Assembly (NCBI GenBank): GCA_023257055.1
Contig: JALRDG010000102.1
Coordinates: 1-11,497 of the forward strand
Length of the DNA: 11,497 bases
DNA from: Candidatus Saccharimonadia bacterium
Lineage (GTDB): Bacteria > Patescibacteriota > Saccharimonadia > Saccharimonadales > Saccharimonadaceae
Reading direction: 5' to 3'
Shown: positions 1-6,223 of the stretch, in pieces
Numbering within the stretch: the first letter of the stretch is position 1
How the letters are laid out: each line of letters starts with the position of its first letter
Made by a program: the position numbers and the translations under genes
Notes under the pieces: model-generated
Database searches by the model: none
The model's input: only the letters and a program-made list of their open reading frames with translations
Told to the model about the DNA's origin: nothing

Positions 1-1127
1 CAGGCAGACAGGGCCTTTGCGCGAGGGAGAAGTGCCAAATACCCCTTAAGTTCAATCCGTCGTCGTAGCCATGCACCAATACGTCCAGCGACATACACAC
101 CATGCCATTCAACATACGACCAATGATCACCAACTGGAATACCGCTCGGCGGGCTTGTCGGACGGCGTTCGATCAGCGAGCGTTTGGCAACCTTGCACGC
201 CAGGTGCTTCGCGACGAATGTCGCATCATCTAGTGCATTCCACGCAACACCCGTAAATTTCGTGCTTGCGTTATCGCCAATAACGTAAATATTCGGGTAC
301 GCCTCCAAATACTGATTAACCTCGACGCGCCCATTCTTCGCCAGTTTGAAATATTCAGCATGCTTCGCAAAGAACGGATGATTGGCAACGCCCGATGTCC
401 ATATAGTTGTATGCGTCGACGTTTTCTTGCCATCAATATAGATAAAATCATCGTCCAGCGCCTGGACTTTATGGTTTTCCATAACCTTTACACCTAGTTT
501 CTGTAGTTGAGTTCGAACCTTGCGGCTTGCCGTTTCAGAAGAGCGGGGTAAGATACGCGGCGCAGCCTCAATAAGAAGAATATTGTACTTGCGGCGTTTG
601 ACATGATGATTTTCGGCAATCCGATGCATATACTCTGCCAAGGCGCCAGCTAGCTCTACGCCAGTCGGCCCAGCGCCAACTACCACGTAGTTTTTATCGA
701 ACTTTTCGTCCCTAATGACCGATTCGTGCAAAGCGCGGTTAAATTCCTTTACTTCCGTCAGTGTCTTAATGCCATAACTATGCTCGGCCATGCCACTAAT
801 ATTGAAGTAGGTCGTCACGACACCCATAGCCAGAACAAGCGTATCGTACGAATAATCTTTCCTACGGCTTGTAACGAGCTTTCGTTTCGGGTCGATGGAG
901 GTAATTTTATCCTTCACGACGGTAACATTCGGGTAATCCGCAAATATATCCGTCAACGGCACGACGGATTCGTCACGGCTGCGGCCTGTAGCGGTAGCAT
1001 ACAGCGTTGCATGATGCAGGAAATAGTCCTCATCGGAAATCAGTGTTACTTTGCCAATATTTTTTTTGCTGATTTCAATCGCCGCTTTCACGCCGGCAAA
1101 ACCGCCACCCACGATAACTGTCCGCAT
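1..1127 (-). CDS. ndh: type II NADH dehydrogenase (NDH-2), C-terminus cut by window edge
   Basis: FAD-dependent, non-proton-pumping NADH:quinone oxidoreductase that passes electrons from NADH to membrane quinone. Reading the minus strand from ATG at 1127 gives 375 uninterrupted codons up to the window edge. An N-terminal FAD-binding Rossmann motif (VIVGGGFAG, residues 4-12), a second dinucleotide motif for NADH (VVVGAGPTGVELAG, about 148-161) and a C-terminal FAD-contact motif (YVIGDNAS, about 281-288) occur in family order. NDH-2 proteins usually have 400-450 residues, so only the membrane-associated C-terminal tail should be missing. The ATG follows GTGAGGGTAC, a modest Shine-Dalgarno. It is divergent from the MscS gene, with about 105 bases between starts. 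In a reduced-genome bacterium an NDH-2 without complex I would serve NAD+ regeneration or a minimal aerobic chain (inference). Family is certain; the quinone substrate is assumed. Confidence 0.93.
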   Translation of the reverse strand, partial: MRTVIVGGGFAGVKAAIEISKKNIGKVTLISDEDYFLHHATLYATATGRSRDESVVPLTDIFADYPNVTVVKDKITSIDPKRKLVTSRRKDYSYDTLVLAMGVVTTYFNISGMAEHSYGIKTLTEVKEFNRALHESVIRDEKFDKNYVVVGAGPTGVELAGALAEYMHRIAENHHVKRRKYNILLIEAAPRILPRSSETASRKVRTQLQKLGVKVMENHKVQALDDDFIYIDGKKTSTHTTIWTSGVANHPFFAKHAEYFKLAKNGRVEVNQYLEAYPNIYVIGDNASTKFTGVAWNALDDATFVAKHLACKVAKRSLIERRPTSPPSGIPVGDHWSYVEWHGVYVAGRIGAWLRRRIELKGYLALLPRAKALSA

Positions 1128-1219
1128 GTACCCTCACTTTTTTTGTTCTTATGTGCTTATGGTAGCAGAAATACAACAGATTATTCCATATCTCTCTCGA
1201 TTTTTATCACTATATTTCT

Positions 1220-1233
1220 TATACTAATGAGCG
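1220..1233 (+). promoter_or_regulatory. -10 box directly before the mscS start (leaderless promoter candidate)
   Basis: TATACT at 1220-1225 lies 8 bases before the ATG at 1234. Transcription would be expected to start about 7 bases after the hexamer, so the mRNA would begin at or within 1-2 bases of the start codon. No Shine-Dalgarno is seen and no convincing -35 lies 16-18 bases upstream. Confidence 0.5.
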
Positions 1234-2175
1234 ATGAACCAACTTTCCCTTGACGCCGCCATAAATGAACTTCGACAATTCGTAGGACAAGAAAATGCAT
1301 TCCGCACCGTACTTCTTTTAATCGGGCTAATTATTGCATCGTATATCTTGAGTAAATACGTTGGCCTGATCATGATCAAAATCGCGCAAAAAATTGCCGT
1401 TCAATCAGACAATACGTCGAATCTTGAAAAATCCGTACAGCTTCGCCAAGTAGAAACTTATCTCAGTATCGCCGTCGCGGTAATGCGAGCATTAGTCGTC
1501 GCCGTTGCTACCTATATTGCTTTCCGAACGCTCAGCCCAGCACCGAATCCAAGCGGGATTGCAGCAATTGGTGCCGGTACGTTCTTTATCGTGTTCGCCG
1601 GCCAGACGCTCGGCATGCTCCTGCGTGACGTTACCGCCGGTACGCTAATGATTACCGAAAACTGGTTCCATGTTGGCGACTTTATTAAAGTGGAGCCATT
1701 TATGGATGTATCTGGCGTCGTGGAGCGTTTTACACTTCGGTCAACCAAAATCCGTAGCCTGAACGGAGAGGTCATTTGGATGCATAATCAACAGATTCAG
1801 GCTGTGCATGTAACCCCGCGTGGTGTTCGCACATACGCTGTCGACGTCTTCGTACGCGACCGCGAAAAAGGGGAGGCAACCCTCAAAGAGCTGATGGACG
1901 CCATTCCTGTCGGGCCGATGCTGCTTGCACAAAAACTTCGGATTCGCCGTGTTGAGCGCTGGAATAATAATCTTTGGCGCATTACTATCAGCGGACAAAC
2001 AGCCCCGGGTAGGGAATGGCTTGTCGAGCGGTTTTTCGTTAACGCTATTAAAGATGTCGATGAAGACGTAGAAAAGAAGGATCGTATCTTCGTTTACGAG
2101 CCACTTGCACGATTCGATGACCCTATCGCCGAAAAGAAGTTCAAGCGCGCCGTCCGTGCCGCAAAGAACGACTAA
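1234..2175 (+). CDS. mscS: MscS-family small-conductance mechanosensitive ion channel
   Basis: Membrane channel that opens under membrane tension and releases solutes during osmotic downshock. The 313-residue protein has three hydrophobic segments (about 22-45, 74-99 and 107-133). The third is Gly/Ala-rich and is followed by the MscS beta-domain signature: WFHVGDFIKV (144-153), then GVVERFTLRSTKIRSLNGEV (161-180) and WMHNQQI (182-188). WMHNQQI stands where most family members have an IPN motif. A soluble alpha/beta domain completes the C-terminus, which ends in lysine-rich residues. Length is near that of E. coli MscS (286 residues), so it is a minimal channel without extra domains. The ATG at 1234 is preferred because the -10 box lies just upstream; a nearby ATG at 1227 is in another frame. 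It is backbone, immediately upstream of tRNA-Trp. Ion selectivity cannot be read from sequence. Confidence 0.9.
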   Translation: MNQLSLDAAINELRQFVGQENAFRTVLLLIGLIIASYILSKYVGLIMIKIAQKIAVQSDNTSNLEKSVQLRQVETYLSIAVAVMRALVVAVATYIAFRTLSPAPNPSGIAAIGAGTFFIVFAGQTLGMLLRDVTAGTLMITENWFHVGDFIKVEPFMDVSGVVERFTLRSTKIRSLNGEVIWMHNQQIQAVHVTPRGVRTYAVDVFVRDREKGEATLKELMDAIPVGPMLLAQKLRIRRVERWNNNLWRITISGQTAPGREWLVERFFVNAIKDVDEDVEKKDRIFVYEPLARFDDPIAEKKFKRAVRAAKND

Positions 2176-2183
2176 CACTTTCC

Positions 2184-2213
2184 GTTCGGATAATAAATGT
2201 GATATTATCGAAC
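2184..2213 (+). terminator. stem-loop between mscS and tRNA-Trp
   Basis: GTTCG(G)ATAATA at 2184-2195 pairs with TATTATCGAAC at 2203-2213: 11 base pairs, one bulged G, 7-base loop. No U-tract follows, so termination efficiency is doubtful. The right arm contains TATTAT (2203-2208), which could be the -10 element of the tRNA gene starting at 2220, so the element may serve the promoter rather than end mscS. Confidence 0.35.
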
Positions 2214-2219
2214 ATGTCT

Positions 2220-2294
2220 AGGGGCATAGTACAACGGTTAGTATAGCGGTCTCCAAAACCGTAGATTGAGGTTCGATTCCTCATGCCCCTGCCA
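2220..2294 (+). tRNA. tRNA-Trp (anticodon CCA), 3' CCA encoded
   Basis: All arms fold. The acceptor stem is AGGGGCA (2220-2226) with TGCCCCT (2284-2290). The D stem is GTAC (2229-2232) with GTAT (2241-2244). The anticodon stem is GCGGT (2246-2250) with ACCGT (2258-2262), around loop CTCCAAA with anticodon CCA at 2253-2255. The T stem is TGAGG (2267-2271) with CCTCA (2279-2283), around loop TTCGATT. The discriminator base is G2291, as expected for bacterial tRNA-Trp, and CCA is encoded at 2292-2294. The 3' end from 2285 lies in the 98-bp direct repeat that recurs at 8589, so this gene is the apparent insertion site of the island. The gene itself is intact and should be functional. Confidence 0.96.
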
Positions 2295-2382
2295 ATATAA
2301 ATGACACACTGTCAAAGGTGTGTTATTTATATTTATAGTATAATAACGAATATAAATACACACAAACCCCAACTGCATTACA
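2285..2382 (+). repeat. 98-bp direct repeat, left copy (attL-like)
   Basis: It begins inside the tRNA-Trp acceptor stem (GCCCCTGCCA) and runs through the long hairpin into the loop of a second hairpin. It aligns without gaps to 8589-8686; the only differences are C2359/T8663 and C2370/T8674. The spacing between copies is 6304 bases. Confidence 0.95.
2294..2333. terminator. long stem-loop after tRNA-Trp
   Basis: The arm at 2294-2309 (AATATAAATGACACAC) pairs over 16 base pairs with 2318-2333, with one G-U pair and an 8-base loop. The AU-rich lower stem could act as a bidirectional intrinsic terminator for the tRNA transcript. The whole structure is copied in the right repeat (8598-8637). TATAAT at 2339-2344 just after it resembles a -10 box, but no matching -35 is seen. 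Confidence 0.55.
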
Positions 2383-2400
2383 CCGTTTAATGCAGTTGGG
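2368..2400. repeat. 13-bp perfect inverted repeat cut by the end of the direct repeat
   Basis: CCCAACTGCATTA (2368-2380) pairs with 2388-2400 around a 7-base loop. No T-run follows. The direct repeat ends at 2382, inside the loop, so the right copy of the repeat has only the left arm (8672-8684, one mismatch) and cannot form the hairpin. Confidence 0.7.
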
Positions 2401-2545
2401 TCTGACATAAAAGCCATTAAACCGCAGTTACATGATTAAGAGTACTAAACTATTCGTCTTGACAGTACTATCATTTTGCTAATAAAGAAAACAGTGGCTA
2501 AACCGCTCCAGTGGTATCAGAAACAAAGATATGTATACTAATTGT
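2401..2545. other. non-coding left flank of the island with promoter-like boxes
   Basis: No ORF is supported here. TTGACA at 2459-2464 is a perfect -35 hexamer, but only a poor -10 (TAATAA, 2480-2485, 15-base spacer) follows. TATACT at 2534-2539 lies 6 bases before the ATG at 2546, another leaderless-type arrangement, now driving a broken gene. Confidence 0.4.
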
Positions 2546-2710
2546 ATGGATAATAATTTATATAAACATACTAAAGGTTACCTTGCAGTGGTGTTTGACT
2601 TTGATGGAGTGATAGTCGACAGCGAAGACCACTGGGGTGGGGTTGAGAACCCTTATATTAAAAAACACACCAGCAGATACCCGTTCGAGTTAATGACTCT
2701 ATTGAACTAA
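2546..2710 (+). pseudogene. HAD-superfamily hydrolase, N-terminal fragment
   Basis: The 54-codon reading frame contains the HAD motif I: AVVFDFDGVIVDSEDHW at residues 14-30, with nucleophile Asp18 and acid/base Asp20 of the DxDGV(x)xDSE signature seen in beta-phosphoglucomutase-like phosphatases. Complete HAD enzymes have 200 or more residues with motifs II-IV, all missing here. From about codon 40 the reading is an out-of-frame translation of the adjoining restriction-enzyme fragment (open in another frame from 2662), so the natural HAD sequence ends near 2650-2660. A DNA join fused the two remnants. The fragment cannot be an active phosphatase, although its upstream -10 box is intact. Confidence 0.75.
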
Positions 2711-3162
2711 AACTGAGCGCCGGCTCGCATAGCAATCTTATAAAAGATATCATCGAGAATTTTGCACCCAGGTTCATACCCGGCAGTAAGCTTATCTATG
2801 CAGGTGACACGGGAGACAAAACGGGCTATTTTGATCGAGATGCACTACTGGAAATCGGCGTACAGGTAGATGAACACGGAAAGATGCCAGATGTAATCTT
2901 CCTATACGGAGAAAAGAATTGGCTAATCCTAGTGGAATCCGTAACGTCCCACGGACCAGTTGATGGCAAGCGACACCATGAACTCTCTAAGTTATTCTCC
3001 GATTCAACAGCAGGAATCGTATATGTGACGGCGTTTCCGACTAGAACTTTAATGGCAGGTTTTTTGTCTGGCATTGCATGGGAGACAGAAGCCTGGGTGT
3101 CAGAAAGCCCATCGCATCTAATTCATTTCAACGGCGACAGGTTCTTAGGTCCGCATAACTAA
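2662..3162 (+). pseudogene. PstI/BsuBI-type restriction endonuclease, C-terminal domain fragment
   Basis: The frame is open for 166 codons after a stop at 2659-2661, with no ATG, GTG or TTG before the ATG at 2884. The translation resembles the C-terminal catalytic domain of type IIP enzymes of the PstI/BsuBI family: NFAPRF (33-38), YAGDTGDK (46-53), HGKMPDV (72-78), NWLILVESVTSHGPV (86-100), ending with SHLIHFNGDRFLGP (151-164). The N-terminal DNA-recognition half is absent and so is any cognate methyltransferase, so it is a relic of a restriction-modification system. The core PD...E residues (Pro76-Asp77, Glu92) are kept, so decay looks recent. A short protein from 2884 (92 residues) could be made but would lack part of the fold. 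Confidence 0.8.
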
Positions 3163-3226
3163 ACTGAGTTATAGAATTTAACAATCTCTCCATGCGAATT
3201 ACTTTTGGCCCGTAGGGGTAATAGGA

Positions 3227-3239
3227 TATAGTAAAGCGT
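3227..3239 (+). promoter_or_regulatory. -10 box directly before the DUF3850 gene
   Basis: TATAGT at 3227-3232 lies 7 bases before the ATG at 3240, so transcription should start at about the start codon. A weak -35 (TTGGCC, 3205-3210) lies 16 bases upstream. No Shine-Dalgarno is present. It is the likely promoter of the 3240-6124 gene group. Confidence 0.5.
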
Positions 3240-3500
3240 ATGAGAATTGAGAAAAAGATCTTACCCGAATATTTTGAGCTTGTCCTGAGTGGCAAAAAAA
3301 CATACGACTTCCGATTGGCTGATTTTGACATAGCAGAGGGAGATACGCTTGTTCTTAAGGAGTGGAACGGGCAACAGAAAGCCTTCACTGGCAGAGAAAT
3401 TGAAAAGCAAGTAACTTATGTGGGCAAAACAAAGGGTGATACTACGTGGTCTCGGGAGGACGTAGAAAAATTCGGCCATCAAATAATAGCTTTTAAATAA
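3240..3500 (+). CDS. DUF3850 / ASCH-like (PUA-superfamily) small protein
   Basis: The 86-residue protein begins MRIEKKILPEYFELVLSGKK and carries SGKKTYDFR (17-25), then GDTLVLKEW (about 34-42) and TGREIEKQVTYV (about 50-61). This layout is that of DUF3850, a relative of ASCH domains in the PUA-like beta-barrel superfamily. These are predicted RNA- or nucleotide-binding modules, common in phages and accessory regions; the reaction, if any, is not known for this family. Length is typical and it appears intact. It is the first intact gene of the island and ends 20 bases before the dehydrogenase gene, so the two are probably co-transcribed. A second ASCH protein with a similar SGxKxYxxR motif is encoded at 7371-7886, which suggests a shared ligand or RNA target in the system (inference). 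Confidence 0.8.
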   Translation: MRIEKKILPEYFELVLSGKKTYDFRLADFDIAEGDTLVLKEWNGQQKAFTGREIEKQVTYVGKTKGDTTWSREDVEKFGHQIIAFK

Positions 3501-3520
3501 GCAAATACGAAAGAAATGTC

Positions 3521-4621
3521 ATGCATAAATCTATTTCAGTAATAAAAGAGAAAAGTACGGGCGAGCAGCGAGTCATCCTAACTCCACGTGAAGTCGGACA
3601 GTTTATTGATAGTGGATTTGAAGTGTTTGTTGAGACGGAGGCGGGTGTAAGACTTGGCATATCTGATGAGTCATATGCGAACGCAGGAGCGCACGTCGTT
3701 GATACCGAGACCGCTTGGAATTCCAGTAAATTGATCCTGAAGTACAAACCGCCAACTGATGAGGAATTTCAGTATCTCAATGCGGATAAGGTAGTTGGAG
3801 CCGTGTATCACGCCGAAGGCAATAAAGCGTTGGTTCAAAAGCTGCTCGACTCTAAAGCAGCCGCCTATAGTTATGAGTTCTTCTGCACGCCAGATGGCAC
3901 CTTCCCACTCTCCGTCGCTAGTAGCGAAATTGCAGGTAAGGTGGCAGTCATATATGGCGCATACCACCTTCAGCGACAACTAGGTGGCGAGGGTGTGCTG
4001 CTTGCACCGGTTGTTAATGTCATACCTCCGAAAGTGCTTGTTATTGGCTATGGTAATTCGGGTGGAGCGGCTGCACGCTTGACTGCGGCTATGGGGGCAC
4101 AAGTGACTGTGTTGGGTACTAACCGTGAAAAACTAAGAGCCTTTCAGGCTACTATGCCGAGTAATACTCGCTGTTTAATTAATACACCAGAGATCCTCGA
4201 AGAAGAGATTAAACAAGCAGATCTCGTGATCGGCGCCATACTAATCTCCACTTATGATACTCCGCCTATGGTGACGGAAGATTTAGTGAAGAAGATGAAA
4301 AAGGGATCAATGATCGTTGATGTTACCGCCGGGTATGGCTCTGGCTTTTTGCCAACGTTTGATAAAAGTACCACTTTTGCCGAGCCGGTGTATGAGCGAT
4401 TCGGTGTACTGCACTGTAAGATCGATGTACTACCTCTTGCATATCCTGTCACGACGGTTGACGCAATGTCACAACACCTTGCCCCGTACCTGGTGAATTT
4501 TGCAAATGCAGTCTACGATTCATCAATTGAAGATCCTACATCCGAAGCCGGAAAAATCGTAGAGAATGGTCAAATTACTCACCAAGAAGTACAGCGACAC
4601 TTCGACAATTATCATGGCTGA
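3521..4621 (+). CDS. alanine dehydrogenase / PNT / saccharopine dehydrogenase family protein with an altered active site
   Basis: NAD(P)-dependent enzyme of the AlaDH-PntA-Lys1 superfamily; members reductively aminate 2-oxo acids or make opine-like secondary amines. It has 366 residues, near alanine dehydrogenase (about 370). Visible features are Arg17 in QRVILTP, KYKPP (74-78, Lys76 aligning with the substrate lysine), YHAEGN with His97 matching the catalytic histidine, SSEIAGK (134-140), the nucleotide-binding VLVIGYGNSGG (172-182), DLVIGAILI (234-242) and IVDVTAGYGSGF (265-276). In alanine dehydrogenases this last segment reads VDVAxDQGG and its second Asp is catalytic; here Gly stands at that place. 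The substrate is therefore probably not alanine; a saccharopine- or carboxyethyl-amino-acid-type reaction is an alternative. Its last 8 bases overlap the next start, indicating translational coupling. Start ATG 3521 has only a weak GAAAG upstream. Confidence 0.8.
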   Translation: MHKSISVIKEKSTGEQRVILTPREVGQFIDSGFEVFVETEAGVRLGISDESYANAGAHVVDTETAWNSSKLILKYKPPTDEEFQYLNADKVVGAVYHAEGNKALVQKLLDSKAAAYSYEFFCTPDGTFPLSVASSEIAGKVAVIYGAYHLQRQLGGEGVLLAPVVNVIPPKVLVIGYGNSGGAAARLTAAMGAQVTVLGTNREKLRAFQATMPSNTRCLINTPEILEEEIKQADLVIGAILISTYDTPPMVTEDLVKKMKKGSMIVDVTAGYGSGFLPTFDKSTTFAEPVYERFGVLHCKIDVLPLAYPVTTVDAMSQHLAPYLVNFANAVYDSSIEDPTSEAGKIVENGQITHQEVQRHFDNYHG

Positions 4622-5390
4622 TATTGCTCTAGCAAACTATGATCGACGTGCCGATTTCTATGACCTAGAATTCAACGACACAACCGACCGCACGCTCGTT
4701 GAATCGCTCATTTCAATTGATACTAAGAGGATACTTGAGATTCCGAGCGGCAGCGGAAGAAATATGTGGCTGGCCGACAGTTCGAGTACAGTCGTGTTCG
4801 CTGACCTATCGCAGGCAATGGTGGATCATGTAAGCTATAAGCTAAAGGCAGCAAATCTCCAGCACTCAAAAGCAACGGCAGTGCAGGCTGATATGACCTC
4901 CTTCAATCTTGGCTCGTTTGATTTGATATTGGTGCCTCGTGAGGGCTTTCAAATGCTACCAAAGAGCCTAGCAGCTGACGCATTGATGAATCTTTCAAAT
5001 GGCCTTACAGCGAATGGGTTGCTATATATCGATATTGCAAAGCTGAATTCGCCTCAGGCTGATGCGAGACTACCTAAGTATATCCTTGAACAAGATGGAT
5101 CATTGCATCTCGACTTGAATAAGCAGATAAGTGATAAATATATTGTGCGCCACCACCAATCGATCTATAAAGATGGCCAGCTGCACGTAATATTCAAATA
5201 TAAAGTTCAACATGAGAGCGAAGAAGAGGATTTTGTATCTCGTTTTGAACTCGAAGACTATTCAGTCAGTGAGTTCGATGAGCTAGTACGAAGCGCGGGG
5301 CTTAAGATAGAGACTGTTTATGGAAATTACGATAAAGAAGAATATTCAGAAGAAAGCAGTCGAATGATCTTTCTTCTAAGGAGAGTGTGA
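4614..5390 (+). CDS. class I SAM-dependent methyltransferase
   Basis: 258-residue Rossmann-fold methyltransferase. Motif I is ILEIPSGSG (40-48), the acidic ribose-binding residue is Asp64 in VVFADLS, motif III contains QADM (91-94), and SFDLILVPREGFQML (101-115) corresponds to motif IV and the following strand. The N-terminus (DRRADFYDLEF) resembles small-molecule methyltransferases rather than DNA or rRNA enzymes. The acceptor is unknown. The ATG at 4614 overlaps the stop of the preceding dehydrogenase gene (ATGGCTGA, 4614-4621), a coupling arrangement, and is preferred over the in-frame ATG at 4566, which would add 16 residues and a deeper overlap. Its stop overlaps the next start by one base. 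It is relatively AT-rich, like the next gene. Confidence 0.85.
   Translation: MADIALANYDRRADFYDLEFNDTTDRTLVESLISIDTKRILEIPSGSGRNMWLADSSSTVVFADLSQAMVDHVSYKLKAANLQHSKATAVQADMTSFNLGSFDLILVPREGFQMLPKSLAADALMNLSNGLTANGLLYIDIAKLNSPQADARLPKYILEQDGSLHLDLNKQISDKYIVRHHQSIYKDGQLHVIFKYKVQHESEEEDFVSRFELEDYSVSEFDELVRSAGLKIETVYGNYDKEEYSEESSRMIFLLRRV
5378..5389 (+). promoter_or_regulatory. strong Shine-Dalgarno for the second methyltransferase
   Basis: AAGGAGAG at 5378-5385 lies just before ATG 5390, with the GGAG core 6 bases away. It decides the start at 5390 rather than the GTG three bases earlier. It shows that SD-led initiation coexists here with the leaderless-type starts seen for other genes. Confidence 0.75.
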
Positions 5391-6124
5391 TGACGGAGTT
5401 TAAAGAAATAATCGAGTTTGATGTTGGTACGTTTGACGATTCACGGAATCTCTACTATACCCAGTATTTCAATGAATATTATTACGACGCATTTCGGCCA
5501 AATCAAGGTACAGAAGTAGTGTTAGATATTTTGAAGCGTGACGGCAAGTCGGGAAAGTGGCTGGATCTCGGAGCTGGACCTGCAACTTTATTTTGGAGTC
5601 TCATGTTACGTGATATCAATGAACTCCACTGCAACGAATTGTATATTGAAGGACTAAAAGTACTCGACGACTTTTTAAAAGGCGATTCGGTGCCGCAGTG
5701 TTATAAGGATGTGATGAATATGTACGGTATTGACTCGCAACATCTTGTTAATATGCGAACACTGCCTAGAAAGTACTATATATTTGACGCACTGACTGAA
5801 TGGCCTTCAGACTTATCACACAATTACGATCTCATCACGGGATTTGGTGTGTTTGGGCTGACGACGAACCCCGAGGATTACATACGCTGTTTTGAATACA
5901 TGCGCGACTTTCTTAAAGATGATGGTCATGCGATTGGCGCCAATTGGATACGTAGCCAGTCATTTATCGACAAAGGGAACACAGATAATAGGTTTATGAA
6001 TATGGATCTTATTAAGCGGGCGGCGGAGCGATACGATTACCAGATTCTGCATCTCTCAGAAGAGCGTATTGAAAATGACGAGAACTATGACAAGGTACTT
6101 GTCTGGAGTTTATGTAAATTATAA
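5390..6124 (+). CDS. class I SAM-dependent methyltransferase, NNMT/PNMT-like (putative amine N-methyltransferase)
   Basis: 244 residues. Motif I is WLDLGAGPATL (57-67). A tyrosine-rich N-terminal cap (YYTQYFNEYYYDAF, 22-35) precedes it, like the lid region of nicotinamide/phenylethanolamine N-methyltransferases. YDLITGFGVFGL (about 144-155) holds the place of motif IV, and the ending LVWSLCKL resembles the last strand of that family. If this relation holds, the substrate is a small amine or N-heterocycle; the evidence is the overall layout only, so the acceptor is an inference. It starts one base inside the previous stop behind a strong Shine-Dalgarno, so the two methyltransferases and the dehydrogenase form one expression unit. 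The gene is AT-rich (21 G+C in 5401-5460). Confidence 0.75.
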   Translation: MTEFKEIIEFDVGTFDDSRNLYYTQYFNEYYYDAFRPNQGTEVVLDILKRDGKSGKWLDLGAGPATLFWSLMLRDINELHCNELYIEGLKVLDDFLKGDSVPQCYKDVMNMYGIDSQHLVNMRTLPRKYYIFDALTEWPSDLSHNYDLITGFGVFGLTTNPEDYIRCFEYMRDFLKDDGHAIGANWIRSQSFIDKGNTDNRFMNMDLIKRAAERYDYQILHLSEERIENDENYDKVLVWSLCKL

Positions 6125-6134
6125 TAAAACATAG

Positions 6135-6161
6135 TTGTCATTAGACAAAATTTGTTATAAT
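6135..6161 (+). promoter_or_regulatory. promoter candidate for the aaRS-like gene
   Basis: TTGTCA (6135-6140) and a perfect TATAAT (6156-6161), separated by 15 bases, lie in an AT-rich gap after the methyltransferase gene. Transcription would start near 6168 and give a leader of about 17 bases to ATG 6185 or 56 bases to ATG 6224. Confidence 0.5.
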
Positions 6162-6223
6162 AAATACGGTATCCATGGTGGAGGATGCAGATCCTTAACA
6201 CCTCTAGTAGACAGGACGTAGCT

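Noticed and set aside
726..1253. 175-codon plus-strand frame
   Set aside because: It lies mostly antisense to the NDH-2 gene, whose minus-strand translation has all family motifs; this frame has no recognisable domain.
1741..2178. 145-codon minus-strand frame under mscS
   Set aside because: Shadow of the MscS coding sequence; the plus-strand protein has clear channel signatures.
2546..3162. Programmed frameshift joining the HAD and restriction-enzyme frames
   Set aside because: The two domains are unrelated and each is only half of its normal protein; a deletion or recombination join explains this better.
4566..4613. Upstream in-frame ATG for the first methyltransferase
   Set aside because: It would extend deep into the dehydrogenase gene; the ATG at 4614 overlaps the preceding stop in a normal coupling arrangement and the protein starts naturally there.
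6185..6223. ATG 6185 as start of the aaRS-like gene
   Set aside because: GGTGGAGG abuts it with no spacer, and the extra 13 residues add no recognisable sequence; 6224 has AGGA at a normal distance. It cannot be excluded.
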